64,000 bases of DNA from Streptacidiphilus sp041262525 (GTDB lineage Bacteria > Actinomycetota > Actinomycetes > Streptomycetales > Streptomycetaceae). Numbering within the stretch: position 1 is the first letter of the stretch; each line of letters opens with the position of its first letter. The notes beneath the pieces are model-generated. The model made no database searches. It was not told the origin of the DNA and worked only from the letters and a program-made list of their open reading frames with translations. Of the stretch, positions 50,393-58,325 are shown in pieces. The DNA lies in contig NZ_JBGCCK010000030.1 in NCBI RefSeq assembly GCF_041262525.1, forward strand, positions 15,043 through 79,042, given 5' to 3'. Position numbers and translations under genes: made by a program.

Positions 50393-51043
50393 TCAGACGG
50401 CGTCGAGGGTGATGACGCGGACGTCGTGTGGGAGGTGGGAGTTCACCAGGTCGCCGTTGGGGTGGTCGTTCGCGTCGACCCAGGAGCGGGCCGCCGACGG
50501 GTCCAGGCCGCCGGCCTGTTGGCGGGCGAGGAGGCGGGTGTCGCGGACGCCGTCGGGGGTCGCGAGGAACCAGACGGCGTCGAGCTCGGCGCGGACCTCC
50601 GCCCAGCCAGGGCCGGCCGCCGCGCCCGCGGCGAGGTAGTTGCCCTCGGTCAGGACCAGTCGGGTCGTCGGGGCGACGACATGCCGGGCCGCGACCGGTT
50701 CGTGCAGTTCGCGGTCGTAGTCCGGGACGTAGACGGGCTCGGAGGCGGGGTGCGCGCGCAGGCGGCGCAGCAGGGTGAGGTAGCCCCAGACGTCGAAGCT
50801 GGGGGCCGAGCCCTTCCTGGCGCTGAGGCCGAGCCGAGCGAGCTGCGCGTTGGAGAGGTGGAAGCCGTCCATCGGCACGTACGCCGCCGCGTCGGGACCG
50901 AGGCGGCCGCGCAGCTCGGTGACGAGCAGACGCGCCAGCGTCGACTTGCCGGCGCCGGGCGCTCCCGCGATGCCGAGCAGGAAGCGGCCGCCCGGTTCGG
51001 GCGTCAGCGCCAGCGCCGCCTCGATCAGTTCCCCTGCGTCCAT
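50393..51043 (-). CDS. P-loop nucleoside/sugar kinase (uridine kinase/PanK-like)
   Basis: 216 aa from ATG 51043 behind GGAGG (8-nt spacer). Walker A LLGIAGAPGAGKSTLARLLV at about residues 24-43, the substrate motif AYVPMDGFHLSNAQL, then VYVPDYDRELHEPVAARHVV and TRLVLTEGNYLAAG (the second Asp/Glu region of uridine/pantothenate-kinase-like enzymes). The lid contains RDTRLLARQQAGG. Family members phosphorylate nucleosides, pantothenate or fructose; the substrate cannot be chosen from sequence. Its 3' end partly overlaps the nuoH relic's open frame. Confidence 0.9.
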   Translation of the reverse strand: MDAGELIEAALALTPEPGGRFLLGIAGAPGAGKSTLARLLVTELRGRLGPDAAAYVPMDGFHLSNAQLARLGLSARKGSAPSFDVWGYLTLLRRLRAHPASEPVYVPDYDRELHEPVAARHVVAPTTRLVLTEGNYLAAGAAAGPGWAEVRAELDAVWFLATPDGVRDTRLLARQQAGGLDPSAARSWVDANDHPNGDLVNSHLPHDVRVITLDAV

Positions 51044-51089
51044 CGCTCGATCCTCCGACCCTCCGACCCGCCCGAACATCCGGAACGCC

Positions 51090-51123
51090 GAAGGGCTCCC
51101 TCGTCGAAACGAGGGAGCCCTTC
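51090..51123 (-). terminator. Terminator of tRNA-Lys, copy 2
   Basis: Same 14-bp stem GAAGGGCTCCCTCG and loop TCGAAA as at 45055-45088. Confidence 0.85.
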
Positions 51124-51133
51124 GAGCTGTCTG

Positions 51134-51207
51134 TGCGCCGCCAGGGACTCGAACCCCGGACCCGCTGATTAAGAGTCAGCTGCTCTAACCAACTGAGCTA
51201 GCGGCGC
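51134..51207 (-). tRNA. tRNA-Lys (anticodon CTT), copy 2
   Basis: Identical in all 74 positions to copy 1 (45099-45172): anticodon loop CTCTTAA, acceptor GCGCCGC/GCGGCGC, no encoded CCA. Confidence 0.97.
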
Positions 51208-51340
51208 CTGCTGACGTGGAAGACATTACATGACCGGACCCGCGATTGCCGAATCCGGTCCGCCTTGCTCGCCCGCGCCGAGCCCCGTTCTCCCCACCAA
51301 ATTCGTTGATCTTGGCGAACGTCCGTGCCAGCGTAGAAGC

Positions 51341-52207
51341 ATGACGACTCCCACTGGCCCCGCCGCGCCCGAGGTCCTCCGGTACACCGCCTTCTCAGCT
51401 GATCCGGCCGGCGGCAACCCCGCCGGGATCGTCCTCGACGCGCGGGGGCTGGGCGACGTCGAGATGCTCGCCGTCGCGGCCGCGGTGGGCTACTCGGAAA
51501 GCGCCTTCGTCACCGAGCAGGATCCTGAACAGCGCCGGTTCCGGGTGCGCTACTTCAGCCCGCTCGCCGAGGTCGACTTCTGCGGGCATGCGACCGTGGC
51601 CACCGCCGTCGCGCTCGCCGAGCGGCTCGGCGAGGGGCCGTTGCTCTTCGAGACCAACGTCGGCGAGATCAGCCTGGACACCGGGAAGGACGCCTCCGGC
51701 GCGGTCCGCGCCACGCTGACCAGCGTCCCCACCCACACCCGCCCGGCGACGGACGCCGAGCTGGACGCGGCGCTGGCCGCCCTGCGTTGGTCGCGCGACG
51801 AGCTGGACGCGGCCTTCCCGCCGCACGTCGCCTTCGGCGGCGTCGAGCACCTGGTCCTGGCAGCCGGTACGCGCGAGCACCTGGCCGCGCTCGACTACGA
51901 CTTCGACGGGCTCGCCGAGGTGATGACCCGTCACGGCTGGACCACCGTCCAGCTGGTCTGGCGTGAGAGCCCCGAGCTCTACCACGCGCGCGACCCGTTC
52001 CCTATCGGCGGCGTGGTCGAGGACCCGGCCACCGGAGCCGCCGCGGCCGCGTTCGGTGGCTACCTGCGTGCGCTCGGTGAGATTCCGGCGTCGGGGAGCT
52101 TCACCATCCGGCAGGGCGAGGACATGGGCCGGCCCAGCACGCTCACCGTCTCCGCCATGCCGGACGGGGAGCGGATCCGTGTCTCGGGGACGGCGGTCGC
52201 GATCTGA
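51341..52207 (+). CDS. PhzF-family isomerase/epimerase-like protein
   Basis: 288 aa from ATG 51341. PhzF/diaminopimelate-epimerase fold: LRYTAFSADPAGGNPAGIVL, GYSESAFVTEQDPE (with the catalytic Glu), VRYFSPLAEVDFCGHATVAT, and VVEDPATGAAAAAFGGYLRA near the C-terminus. Actual reactions of this family vary; phenazine biosynthesis is not implied because no phz genes are present. It begins 133 bp from the second tRNA-Lys and is divergent from it. Confidence 0.92.
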   Translation: MTTPTGPAAPEVLRYTAFSADPAGGNPAGIVLDARGLGDVEMLAVAAAVGYSESAFVTEQDPEQRRFRVRYFSPLAEVDFCGHATVATAVALAERLGEGPLLFETNVGEISLDTGKDASGAVRATLTSVPTHTRPATDAELDAALAALRWSRDELDAAFPPHVAFGGVEHLVLAAGTREHLAALDYDFDGLAEVMTRHGWTTVQLVWRESPELYHARDPFPIGGVVEDPATGAAAAAFGGYLRALGEIPASGSFTIRQGEDMGRPSTLTVSAMPDGERIRVSGTAVAI

Positions 52208-52240
52208 GGCGGAGGCCGCACGGCGCCGGGTCGCCAGGGC

Positions 52241-52981
52241 TCAACCAGCGGGGCTCGTGCCGGTCTCGCTGCCCGCCGCGTCCGCCGCGTCCGCGACGCC
52301 CGCGGCCCCAGTGACGTCCGCCTCGTCCGCGATGCCCGAGTCGCCGGTCCCGTCCTCGTCGGCGCGGGCGCCGGGCAGGTCGCGTGCGGCCCGGACGCAG
52401 GCCCAGAGCAACGTGGACGCGCCGGGCAACCACGGCTCGCGGCCGTCCGGCGCGACGATCCAGCGGCCCTGGGTCTCCGGCGCGTCCATGGGGCGCTGCA
52501 GAGGCGGCACGGTGATCGCGTCACCGGGGCCGTGGCAGAGCAGCGGTGGGACGTCGCGGGCCCACTCCTCCCAGACCAGCAGCGGCCGCAGGCGCGCCGC
52601 GGTGCCGGGCTCGGCGAAGATCAGGATCCGGCCGCGGAAGGTCGCCACCGGTCCGCAGCCGGGGCCGGTGGCCCAGAGCTCGTCCAGGACCCGGCGTCCG
52701 AAGAGGCCGGGAAGGTTGATCACGTCGAAAACCCGCCCGCAGGGCAGCACGGTGGCCGCCCAGGGGCGGGCCTCCCACAGCGCGCGCATGCTCCGCGGGT
52801 ACTCGCTGGCCGAGGCGAGCCATGACTCGCCGGCGACGGTCACGTACTCGACGGAGTCGTACGTCCACATGTCCACGGTCCAGCTGTACCGAGGCGGTTG
52901 CTGCGTCCGGACCGGAACGCCGGAATGCCGGACAGGGGCGGTCAGGGAGGGGTAATATCCGCTGCCTTTGGCATATGCCAA
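52241..52981 (-). CDS. Prim-Pol-like (bifunctional primase/polymerase N-terminal) hypothetical protein
   Basis: 246 aa. The TTG start at 52981 has AAGGA 6 bp upstream (GTG at codon 36 is another option). The core ESWLASASEYPRSMRALWEA, WAATVLPCGRVFDVINLPGL, GPVATFRGRILIFAEPGTAA and PLLCHGPGDAITVPPLQRP follows the pattern of short streptomycete proteins annotated as bifunctional DNA primase/polymerase. The catalytic carboxylates are not obvious, so it is probably an inactive or regulatory relative. The C-terminal ~50 residues are low-complexity A/D/G (TGDSGIADEADVTGAAGVAD). Confidence 0.65.
   Translation of the reverse strand: MAYAKGSGYYPSLTAPVRHSGVPVRTQQPPRYSWTVDMWTYDSVEYVTVAGESWLASASEYPRSMRALWEARPWAATVLPCGRVFDVINLPGLFGRRVLDELWATGPGCGPVATFRGRILIFAEPGTAARLRPLLVWEEWARDVPPLLCHGPGDAITVPPLQRPMDAPETQGRWIVAPDGREPWLPGASTLLWACVRAARDLPGARADEDGTGDSGIADEADVTGAAGVADAADAAGSETGTSPAG
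52968..52981. promoter_or_regulatory. Perfect 14-bp palindrome at the start codon
   Basis: TTGGCATATGCCAA at 52968-52981 is perfectly symmetrical and includes the proposed TTG start of the Prim-Pol-like gene. It is AT-rich for this region. Possible operator or structured initiation site. Confidence 0.45.
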
Positions 52982-53049
52982 GGGGAATCCTTGGCTCCGA
53001 TAGGCAACCGAGCGCCGGCCGAGGGGGTCGCGCCGGCGACCGGCGAGCC

Positions 53050-53400
53050 TCAGCCCAGCGGTCTGCGGCGCTGGAGGCCGCGCCCGTGTTCGACCATCTT
53101 CGCGGCGTAGTCCGGCGTCCAGTCCGCCGCCGCAGCGATCTCCTCGAGGCTCAGGCTGTCGAAACGCCGCGTGTCGGCCAGCTGCGCCGCCGCTATCGCC
53201 TGGAACTCACCGGCTCGCTCGGCCGCCGCGCGAAAGGCGAGGGTCAGTTCGGTCGCGCGGGCGAGCAGCTCGCGTGAGTCCTCGATGGACTCCAGGTCGA
53301 AGAAGTGCTCCGCCTCCGGCTCCGCGATGCCGGGCTCGAAGAGCAGCGGGGCAGGGCGGAGCCTCCTCTGCGACGAGCGGTCGGCCGTGGAGTCGGACAT
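53050..53400 (-). CDS. Conserved hypothetical helical protein (116 aa)
   Basis: Charged, helical, cytoplasmic. The central part SRELLARATELTLAFRAAAE is followed by RRFDSLSLEEIAAAADWTPD, in which the last segment looks like a short helix-turn-helix (EEIAAAADWTPDYAAKMVEH). ATG 53400 is preceded by GGAGGTG. No named family recognised. It lies 192 bp downstream of the nuclease/helicase operon in the same direction, so a functional link is possible but unproven. Confidence 0.7.
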   Translation of the reverse strand: MSDSTADRSSQRRLRPAPLLFEPGIAEPEAEHFFDLESIEDSRELLARATELTLAFRAAAERAGEFQAIAAAQLADTRRFDSLSLEEIAAAADWTPDYAAKMVEHGRGLQRRRPLG

Positions 53401-53591
53401 CGGGCACCTCCTGGGGCAGGCGAAACGGGCAGCACGGATCGGCAGCCGCGGGTGGACAGCCGCATTCCATTGTCGACGCGGGCCGCCCGGTTAGGAACAG
53501 GGCCTGTACTTTCGCTTATTCCCGTGCGATTCCCGCGTTCGGGCGATCCGGGCGTCCCGCGGCCTGCCGCCCGCAGCCCCTCTTCGCCAGG

Positions 53592-54962
53592 TCACGGCGC
53601 GACCGGAACCCGGAACGCCCGCAGGTGTTCCAGCACCGCGTGGTTCGCCTCCCACCCGTCGGGGAACTTCGAGGTCACGCCGAGCAGCACCGGCTCCGTC
53701 GACGGATGCGCGTCCAGAAGCTCGGGGATGCCCGCGCGGGTGACGACGATGCAGGCGTGGCGGTGGCGGGAGGCCAGCACGCAGAGGCGGCCCGTCTCCA
53801 GATGGAACGCCGTCGCGTCCGGGCGGCCGGAGAGCGGGTGGAGCACCACTGTCACGTCGTACTCGCGGCCCTGCAGGCGGTCGGCCGTGTCGACGGTGAC
53901 GCCGTCGACGTCGAGCGCGGCGAGCGCCGCGCGGACGGCTGCGGCCTGGTCCCGGTGGGCCGTGCCGACGGCGACCCGGTCGGCGGTGAGCGGCGTCTCG
54001 TCCTGATCGGACCAGGCCGAGCCGCCACGCGCCAGCAGCCGGGCGACGACGGCCGCGACCGCGGCGACCGCCTCGGGATCGGTGCGGACGGTGTGCCGGG
54101 CAGGGAGCTCAAGCAACCCCCAGCCCGACTCGGCCGCGGTGTCCAGCACGTCGTCCGCGGCGAGCGCGAGCCCGCGACCGAGCCGGGGGTCCGGCGCGGG
54201 GGCGGCGCCGAGCAGCAGCCGCCGAGCGCCCGGGTCTGTGCCCGCGCGGAACGGCGCGAGCGGGTAGAACGCGTCCGAGACGAGTGGCGCAGCCGAGGAC
54301 GGCAGCCGCCAGGAGACCGGCAGCCGATGCGGCACGATGCCCGGATTGTGAGCGAGCAGGGTGACGACGGCGCTCTGGGAGGGGTCGTAGCTCAGCCCGG
54401 CCCAGGTGTCCGTGCCCACGATGCTGAACGGGTCCAACTGCCCCGGATCCCCGACGAACAGCGCCCGCTCGAAGAGCCGCGCCACCGCGAGCAGCGCGTC
54501 CGATCGCATCTGGTACGCCTCGTCGACGATCGCGTGACGCCACGGCTCGACGTCCTTGACCCACTGCCACTTCGCCGCCGTGGCGACGACCACCGGCAGC
54601 TCACGCAGCTCCGCCGCCTTCGTGGACGCGACGACGCCGGGATGCCGCAGCACGCTCTGCGCCGGAGCGGCGTCACTGCCGTGGAGACGCCCGATCGCCA
54701 GCCGCTCGTCCGCCCGCGCGAGCCGGTCGACCAGGTCGTCGACCTGGCTGTTGGTCTGCGCGACGATCATCAGCTGCTCGCCGGCCGCGACCAGCTCGCG
54801 CGCCGCCGTGACGACCAGCGTCGACTTGCCCGCGCCCGGGGGCGAGTCGACCACCGTGCCGCGCTCGCCGCCGCGCAGCGCCGAGTCCAGGATCGCGGCG
54901 ACGGCGGCGTTCGCCTGCTCGGCGGGGGAGGGCTCTGGTGAGGAGGAGAGGACGGGGGTCAC
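53592..54962 (-). CDS. SF1B (Upf1/Dna2-like) DNA/RNA helicase, third gene of nuclease-helicase operon
   Basis: 456 aa from GTG 54962, overlapping the previous stop (GTGA). Helicase motifs in order: Walker A VVDSPPGAGKST (K46), Ia-like MIVAQTNSQVDDLVDRLA, Walker B/motif II AIVDEAYQM (D147-Q151, the DEAxQ form of SF1B), motif III FVGDPGQLDPF (171-179), IV/V region VDTADRLQGREYDVTVVLHP and motif VI-like LASRHRHACIVVTR. It is short: the 1B barrel and stalk domains of Upf1/Dna2 are not visible in it. It is likely a 5'-3' translocase that works with the nuclease encoded two genes upstream. Confidence 0.88.
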   Translation of the reverse strand: MTPVLSSSPEPSPAEQANAAVAAILDSALRGGERGTVVDSPPGAGKSTLVVTAARELVAAGEQLMIVAQTNSQVDDLVDRLARADERLAIGRLHGSDAAPAQSVLRHPGVVASTKAAELRELPVVVATAAKWQWVKDVEPWRHAIVDEAYQMRSDALLAVARLFERALFVGDPGQLDPFSIVGTDTWAGLSYDPSQSAVVTLLAHNPGIVPHRLPVSWRLPSSAAPLVSDAFYPLAPFRAGTDPGARRLLLGAAPAPDPRLGRGLALAADDVLDTAAESGWGLLELPARHTVRTDPEAVAAVAAVVARLLARGGSAWSDQDETPLTADRVAVGTAHRDQAAAVRAALAALDVDGVTVDTADRLQGREYDVTVVLHPLSGRPDATAFHLETGRLCVLASRHRHACIVVTRAGIPELLDAHPSTEPVLLGVTSKFPDGWEANHAVLEHLRAFRVPVAP

Positions 54963-56473
54963 TGCGGCGGGCCTCCGTGGGTCCAGGGGGTGTCCTCGGG
55001 CTCGGGCAGTGGGGCCGACTGGCGCGCCGAGAGCTCGAACAGGGTGAAGCAGACCTGCTCGCCCGGCTCGGGAACGCTGCCGGGCTCGGGCTCCTTCTTC
55101 CGGCCCATGCCGCTGAGCAGACGCACCGTCAGCAGTCCGGCCTCGGCGTCGACCGCCGCGAGCTCGGCCTTCTGCGCGGCCGGGCCGCCGGCCCGGTGCA
55201 GTTCGCCGCCCGGCTCGGCGTGCGGGCGGTCGTCCGTGCGGACGGTGACCAGCGGGCGCGGCTTGGGGCTGCGCCCGCTCGTGTCGTACGCGGCCTCGAC
55301 CGCGACCACCTCGCCTGCGAAGGCCTGACCGGCCAGCCGGTGCTCGGCCATGGCGAGCGGATCGTCGAGCGCTTCCTGGAGATCCAGTCGCGTCTGCTCG
55401 CGCTCGCGCTGGGCCAGTTTGCGCGCGGCGGTGACGGCGTCGTCCCGGATCGGCTGCGGCGGCTCGCCGGCCGCCAGGCGATCGCGGTGGGCGGTGTAGG
55501 ACCAACGGTCGCTCTCCCACCGCTCCTGGACGCGTGCGCCGGGCGGCAGCGTGCGCAGCAGCTCGATGCCGTGCCAGACCTGTTCCCAGACCGGCAGCAA
55601 CACCGACTCCAGCAACGCGTCGAGCTCCGCCGTCCGCGCCTTGACGAGCCGTTCGTCGCCGGCGGCGCGGGCCGCGTCGTAGCGGGTGACCGCCGGGCCG
55701 AGCAGCGCGCTGTCGAAGGCCGGATCGGTGGCCGGACCGGCCGGCGGGCAGAGCAGTTGGCCGCGCGCGTCCCTGCCGGTCTCGGCGCGGAGCGCGGCCT
55801 GCTCGCCGCGTCCGCCGTCCGGCGGGGCGATCCACCCGAGCAGTGCGCCAAGGTGGGCGTCTTCGAGCGAGCTCTGCCCGGTGGCCCAGTGCCGGGCGAG
55901 CACGCTCGTCAGCGGCAGCAGCAGCGAGGAGCCGGGGATCCGCGCGCGGTCCGACAGATGGGTCAGCCACCGGCCCAGCAGCGGCACGCGGGCGGGCGCG
56001 GGGTATGGCCCCGGGTCCGGATCCTCCGCCGTGCGGCGGAAGCGCATGGAGCGGCCGAGCAACCGGAGCAGTTCGACGCCGCCCTCGTTCGGGACGATCA
56101 GCTGCGGCGCGTCCGCGCAGAGTTCGCGCACCTCGGTCTTCTTCTCGCCGGTCTCCTCGTCCTTGACGGAGCGTTCGAGGAGCTCGACGTCGTCCCCGAA
56201 ACCCTCCAGGTAGGGGAGCAGCTCGTCGGCCAGGTGGGCGAGGAATGCGAACCGGAGGTCGCGGTCGAGCGGCTGCGGAACGGTCAGCAGCACCGGCCGC
56301 TCCCGCTCCCGCCCGAACAGCGCGGCCAACGGCGCCCCCGCCTCACCCGCGGCGGCGAGCGGTACCAGCACGAACGGCTGTGCGGCGAGATGCCGATGAC
56401 ACACCGTCGCCAGCGGTTGCGCCACCCCGGACCGCACGGCCTCCAGCCGGGCGAGCGTCGTCAACAGACTCAT
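54959..56473 (-). CDS. Unknown protein, middle gene of nuclease-helicase operon
   Basis: 504 aa from ATG 56473 (ATGA overlap with the nuclease stop). I do not recognise a family. N-terminal ~110 residues are mixed alpha/beta (FVLVPLAAAGEAGAPLAALF; RPVLLTVPQPLDRDLRFAFL); the middle (~110-400) is helical (LGRWLTHLSDRARIPGSSLL; RRKLAQ/AARKLAQREREQTRLDL). Residues ~410-490 look like a beta-barrel (FAGEVVAVEAAYDTSGRSPK; VTVRTDDRP; GLLTVRLLSG; PGEQVCFTLFELS). I infer this could supply the 1B/OB-like barrel missing from the short helicase. Overlaps at both ends argue for an equimolar complex. Confidence 0.8.
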   Translation of the reverse strand: MSLLTTLARLEAVRSGVAQPLATVCHRHLAAQPFVLVPLAAAGEAGAPLAALFGRERERPVLLTVPQPLDRDLRFAFLAHLADELLPYLEGFGDDVELLERSVKDEETGEKKTEVRELCADAPQLIVPNEGGVELLRLLGRSMRFRRTAEDPDPGPYPAPARVPLLGRWLTHLSDRARIPGSSLLLPLTSVLARHWATGQSSLEDAHLGALLGWIAPPDGGRGEQAALRAETGRDARGQLLCPPAGPATDPAFDSALLGPAVTRYDAARAAGDERLVKARTAELDALLESVLLPVWEQVWHGIELLRTLPPGARVQERWESDRWSYTAHRDRLAAGEPPQPIRDDAVTAARKLAQREREQTRLDLQEALDDPLAMAEHRLAGQAFAGEVVAVEAAYDTSGRSPKPRPLVTVRTDDRPHAEPGGELHRAGGPAAQKAELAAVDAEAGLLTVRLLSGMGRKKEPEPGSVPEPGEQVCFTLFELSARQSAPLPEPEDTPWTHGGPPQ

Positions 56474-57963
56474 CGACCCTGCCCTTCCGCCGCGCCGCCG
56501 CGCCCATCGCCGTACTCGTCCGACGCGTTCAGCCCGTGGGCCTCCGGCCCGCCCAGCCCGCCCGGGTCGGCTGCGGTGACGGACTGACCCGACGCGTTCA
56601 GTCGGCGCGTCCCGCCGTGCGCGCTCGGAGCAGAGGGCCCGCCGTGGGCTACTGCTGTGGCGGACTGGTCCGGGGAGTTCGGGATGCCCGCCTGGCATTG
56701 CGCTGTCGGCGCGGCGGAGCCGCCGTAGGTGGTCGGCGCGTCGGGCGTGCTCGGTGCGAGCGTCGTGACCGTCGCGGCCCGGCCGATCAACTCGCCCGGC
56801 AGGACGTCCTCTGCACTGCGGGGCTTCGGCGACGATCCCAGGGCCTCGTGGCGCAGCTGAGCGGCGCGAGCGAGGGCGCCACCGGGGCCGGTCGCGGCGA
56901 GGGCGGCGGCGACCGTGGTGAGGCTGCCGAGCTCGCCGCGGACGCCGCGCCCGAGGGTCTCGACCGAGCCCGCGTCGCGGGCCTGGGAGCGGCAGTGGAA
57001 GGCCAGTTCGCAGGCGGCGAGGCAGTCCGGCGCGTAGGCGTGCGCCAGCGCGTCGACCGCCGTCGGCTCCTCGTCGAGCCGGGCGCCGGCGGGCAGCGTG
57101 GCGAGCAGTTGCTCGACGCGCGTGAGGCGGGTGAGCTGACGCTGGGTCACCGCGAGCTGCTTGCGCAGGTCGACGGGCGCGGCCACCGGCACGTTGGAGA
57201 AGTCGCGCGGACAGACCAGCAGCCCCGTCGTCGTCGGCGCGGCGGCGAGACCCTCCGGATCGACGTAGGGGGAGTCGGGCAGGTCGACGCCGTCCAGCGC
57301 GGCTGCCGTCGCCCGCAGCGCCAGCACGTAGACGGCGGCCTGTCGGGCGGCGGCGCCGACCTTGGCAGGATCGGCGCTGCCGTCCAGGATCGGGAAGGAC
57401 TTGATCTCCACCACCGTCCACCGTCCGTCGGGCCGGACCACGACGGCGTCGGGCTCCAGCGAGACCGTGGACCCGGCGACCTCCAGCCGGAGCAGCGGAT
57501 GGTCGAGCAGCGTCCACGCGCCGTCGTGCTCCGCCGACTTAGCCGCCTCGGCGAGCACGACGCGGGTGCGCGCGGCGCGTACCGCCGGACCCTCCCCGAC
57601 CAGCAGATCCGGCACCTCGACCCGGGCCTGCTCGGACGCCTCGGGCAGCAGGTGGGAGCGGAGCAGTGCGACCAGTTCGGTGCAGCGGTCGGCGCGCAAC
57701 CGCCGCTCGAACGCGAGCCCGCGCGTGATCGCGAAGGGCGACTGCCCGAACGCGGCGGGGCTGCCCAGGCGTGTCGCCAGCGCGGCCTTGTCGACCCCGG
57801 CGGCGTCGAGCACGGCCCGCCGACCGCACCCGGGATTCGCCGCGAGAGCGGCCAGCGCCCGCGCGTCCATGCTCCGCGCGGCGGCGTCCCCGCGGAGCGC
57901 GGCGAGCCGCGATTCGAGCGGGGTGAGGGGCGGGTCGACCCGCGTGTGCGTCGAGTGGTTCAT
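56470..57963 (-). CDS. RecB/Cas4-like PD-(D/E)XK nuclease with probable Fe-S cluster
   Basis: 497 aa from ATG 57963. Nuclease core: D172 (VSLEPDAVVVRPDG), E186-x-K188 (WTVVEIKSF), then Q208-A-A-V-Y212, the QxxxY helix of RecB-family nucleases. Cysteines are placed as in AddB/Cas4/Dna2 Fe-S nucleases: one upstream (C46, NPGCGRRAVLD) and three after the core (C314, C318, C324, in PDCLAACELAFHC; spacing 3 and 5). The last ~100 residues are a disordered G/S/A/T tail (TYGGSAAPTAQCQ...). It is the first gene of an operon with overlapping stop/start codons linking all three. It probably degrades or processes single-stranded or branched DNA. Confidence 0.85.
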   Translation of the reverse strand: MNHSTHTRVDPPLTPLESRLAALRGDAAARSMDARALAALAANPGCGRRAVLDAAGVDKAALATRLGSPAAFGQSPFAITRGLAFERRLRADRCTELVALLRSHLLPEASEQARVEVPDLLVGEGPAVRAARTRVVLAEAAKSAEHDGAWTLLDHPLLRLEVAGSTVSLEPDAVVVRPDGRWTVVEIKSFPILDGSADPAKVGAAARQAAVYVLALRATAAALDGVDLPDSPYVDPEGLAAAPTTTGLLVCPRDFSNVPVAAPVDLRKQLAVTQRQLTRLTRVEQLLATLPAGARLDEEPTAVDALAHAYAPDCLAACELAFHCRSQARDAGSVETLGRGVRGELGSLTTVAAALAATGPGGALARAAQLRHEALGSSPKPRSAEDVLPGELIGRAATVTTLAPSTPDAPTTYGGSAAPTAQCQAGIPNSPDQSATAVAHGGPSAPSAHGGTRRLNASGQSVTAADPGGLGGPEAHGLNASDEYGDGRGGAAEGQGR

Positions 57964-58250
57964 GGTGCCCGCCAGTGTTGCACCTACCCATGACAGCGGC
58001 GGGCAGCCCGAGGCATCCGGAAGCCGCCGCTGCGGGGGCGGCTGCAGCGGGCCCGCGCCCGCGACTGGTCGCGCCGGTGCCCCACCTGCGCCCGCGCCCG
58101 CGCCCGCGTCCGGGCCCGAGCCCTGACCCGGCGGACGCCGAGGCCGTGGTGTACGCGTCCACCTGAGCGATCCGTTCGGCGTGAACGCTGGGCGGCCACG
58201 CGCCGTCCGGTGGCTGCGCGAAACGGTCCGCATGCCACCGTGGGCAGTGA

Positions 58251-58284
58251 AACGTACGCACTACTGTACGCTGTACGTTAGTGC
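58251..58284. promoter_or_regulatory. Interleaved double palindrome in front of the TetR gene
   Basis: AACGTAC (58251-58257) and GTACGTT (58273-58279) form one inverted repeat with a 15-bp centre. GCACTA (58258-58263) and TAGTGC (58279-58284) form a second, also with a 15-bp centre, shifted by 6 bp. It lies 42 bp upstream of the TetR start and between it and the nuclease operon. It is the probable TetR operator. Confidence 0.7.
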
Positions 58285-58325
58285 ATCCACAACCGCCCTG
58301 AACAGCATTCCGAGGAGCCCACACG

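Larger units (their letters stand above)
51083..51236. repeat. tRNA-Lys module, copy 2 of the 154-bp duplication
   Basis: See copy 1 at 45048-45201. Same orientation. Homology ends exactly at the same relative points, then resumes weakly (TGCCGAATC about 10 bp further on), so the duplicated block was originally longer. Confidence 0.9.

Noticed and set aside
45048..51236. Integrated element bounded by tRNA-Lys att sites
   Set aside because: The direct repeats cover the entire tRNA and both promoter and terminator, and no integrase, excisionase or phage/plasmid gene lies between them. The genes inside are ordinary chromosomal ones.
51341..52207. Phenazine biosynthesis locus
   Set aside because: PhzF-family genes are widespread without phenazine clusters, and no other phz gene is present.
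53592..57963. AddAB/AdnAB recombination complex
   Set aside because: The helicase is SF1B and only 456 aa, and nuclease and helicase are on separate proteins; AddAB and AdnAB use SF1A UvrD-like subunits of 1,000 aa or so.
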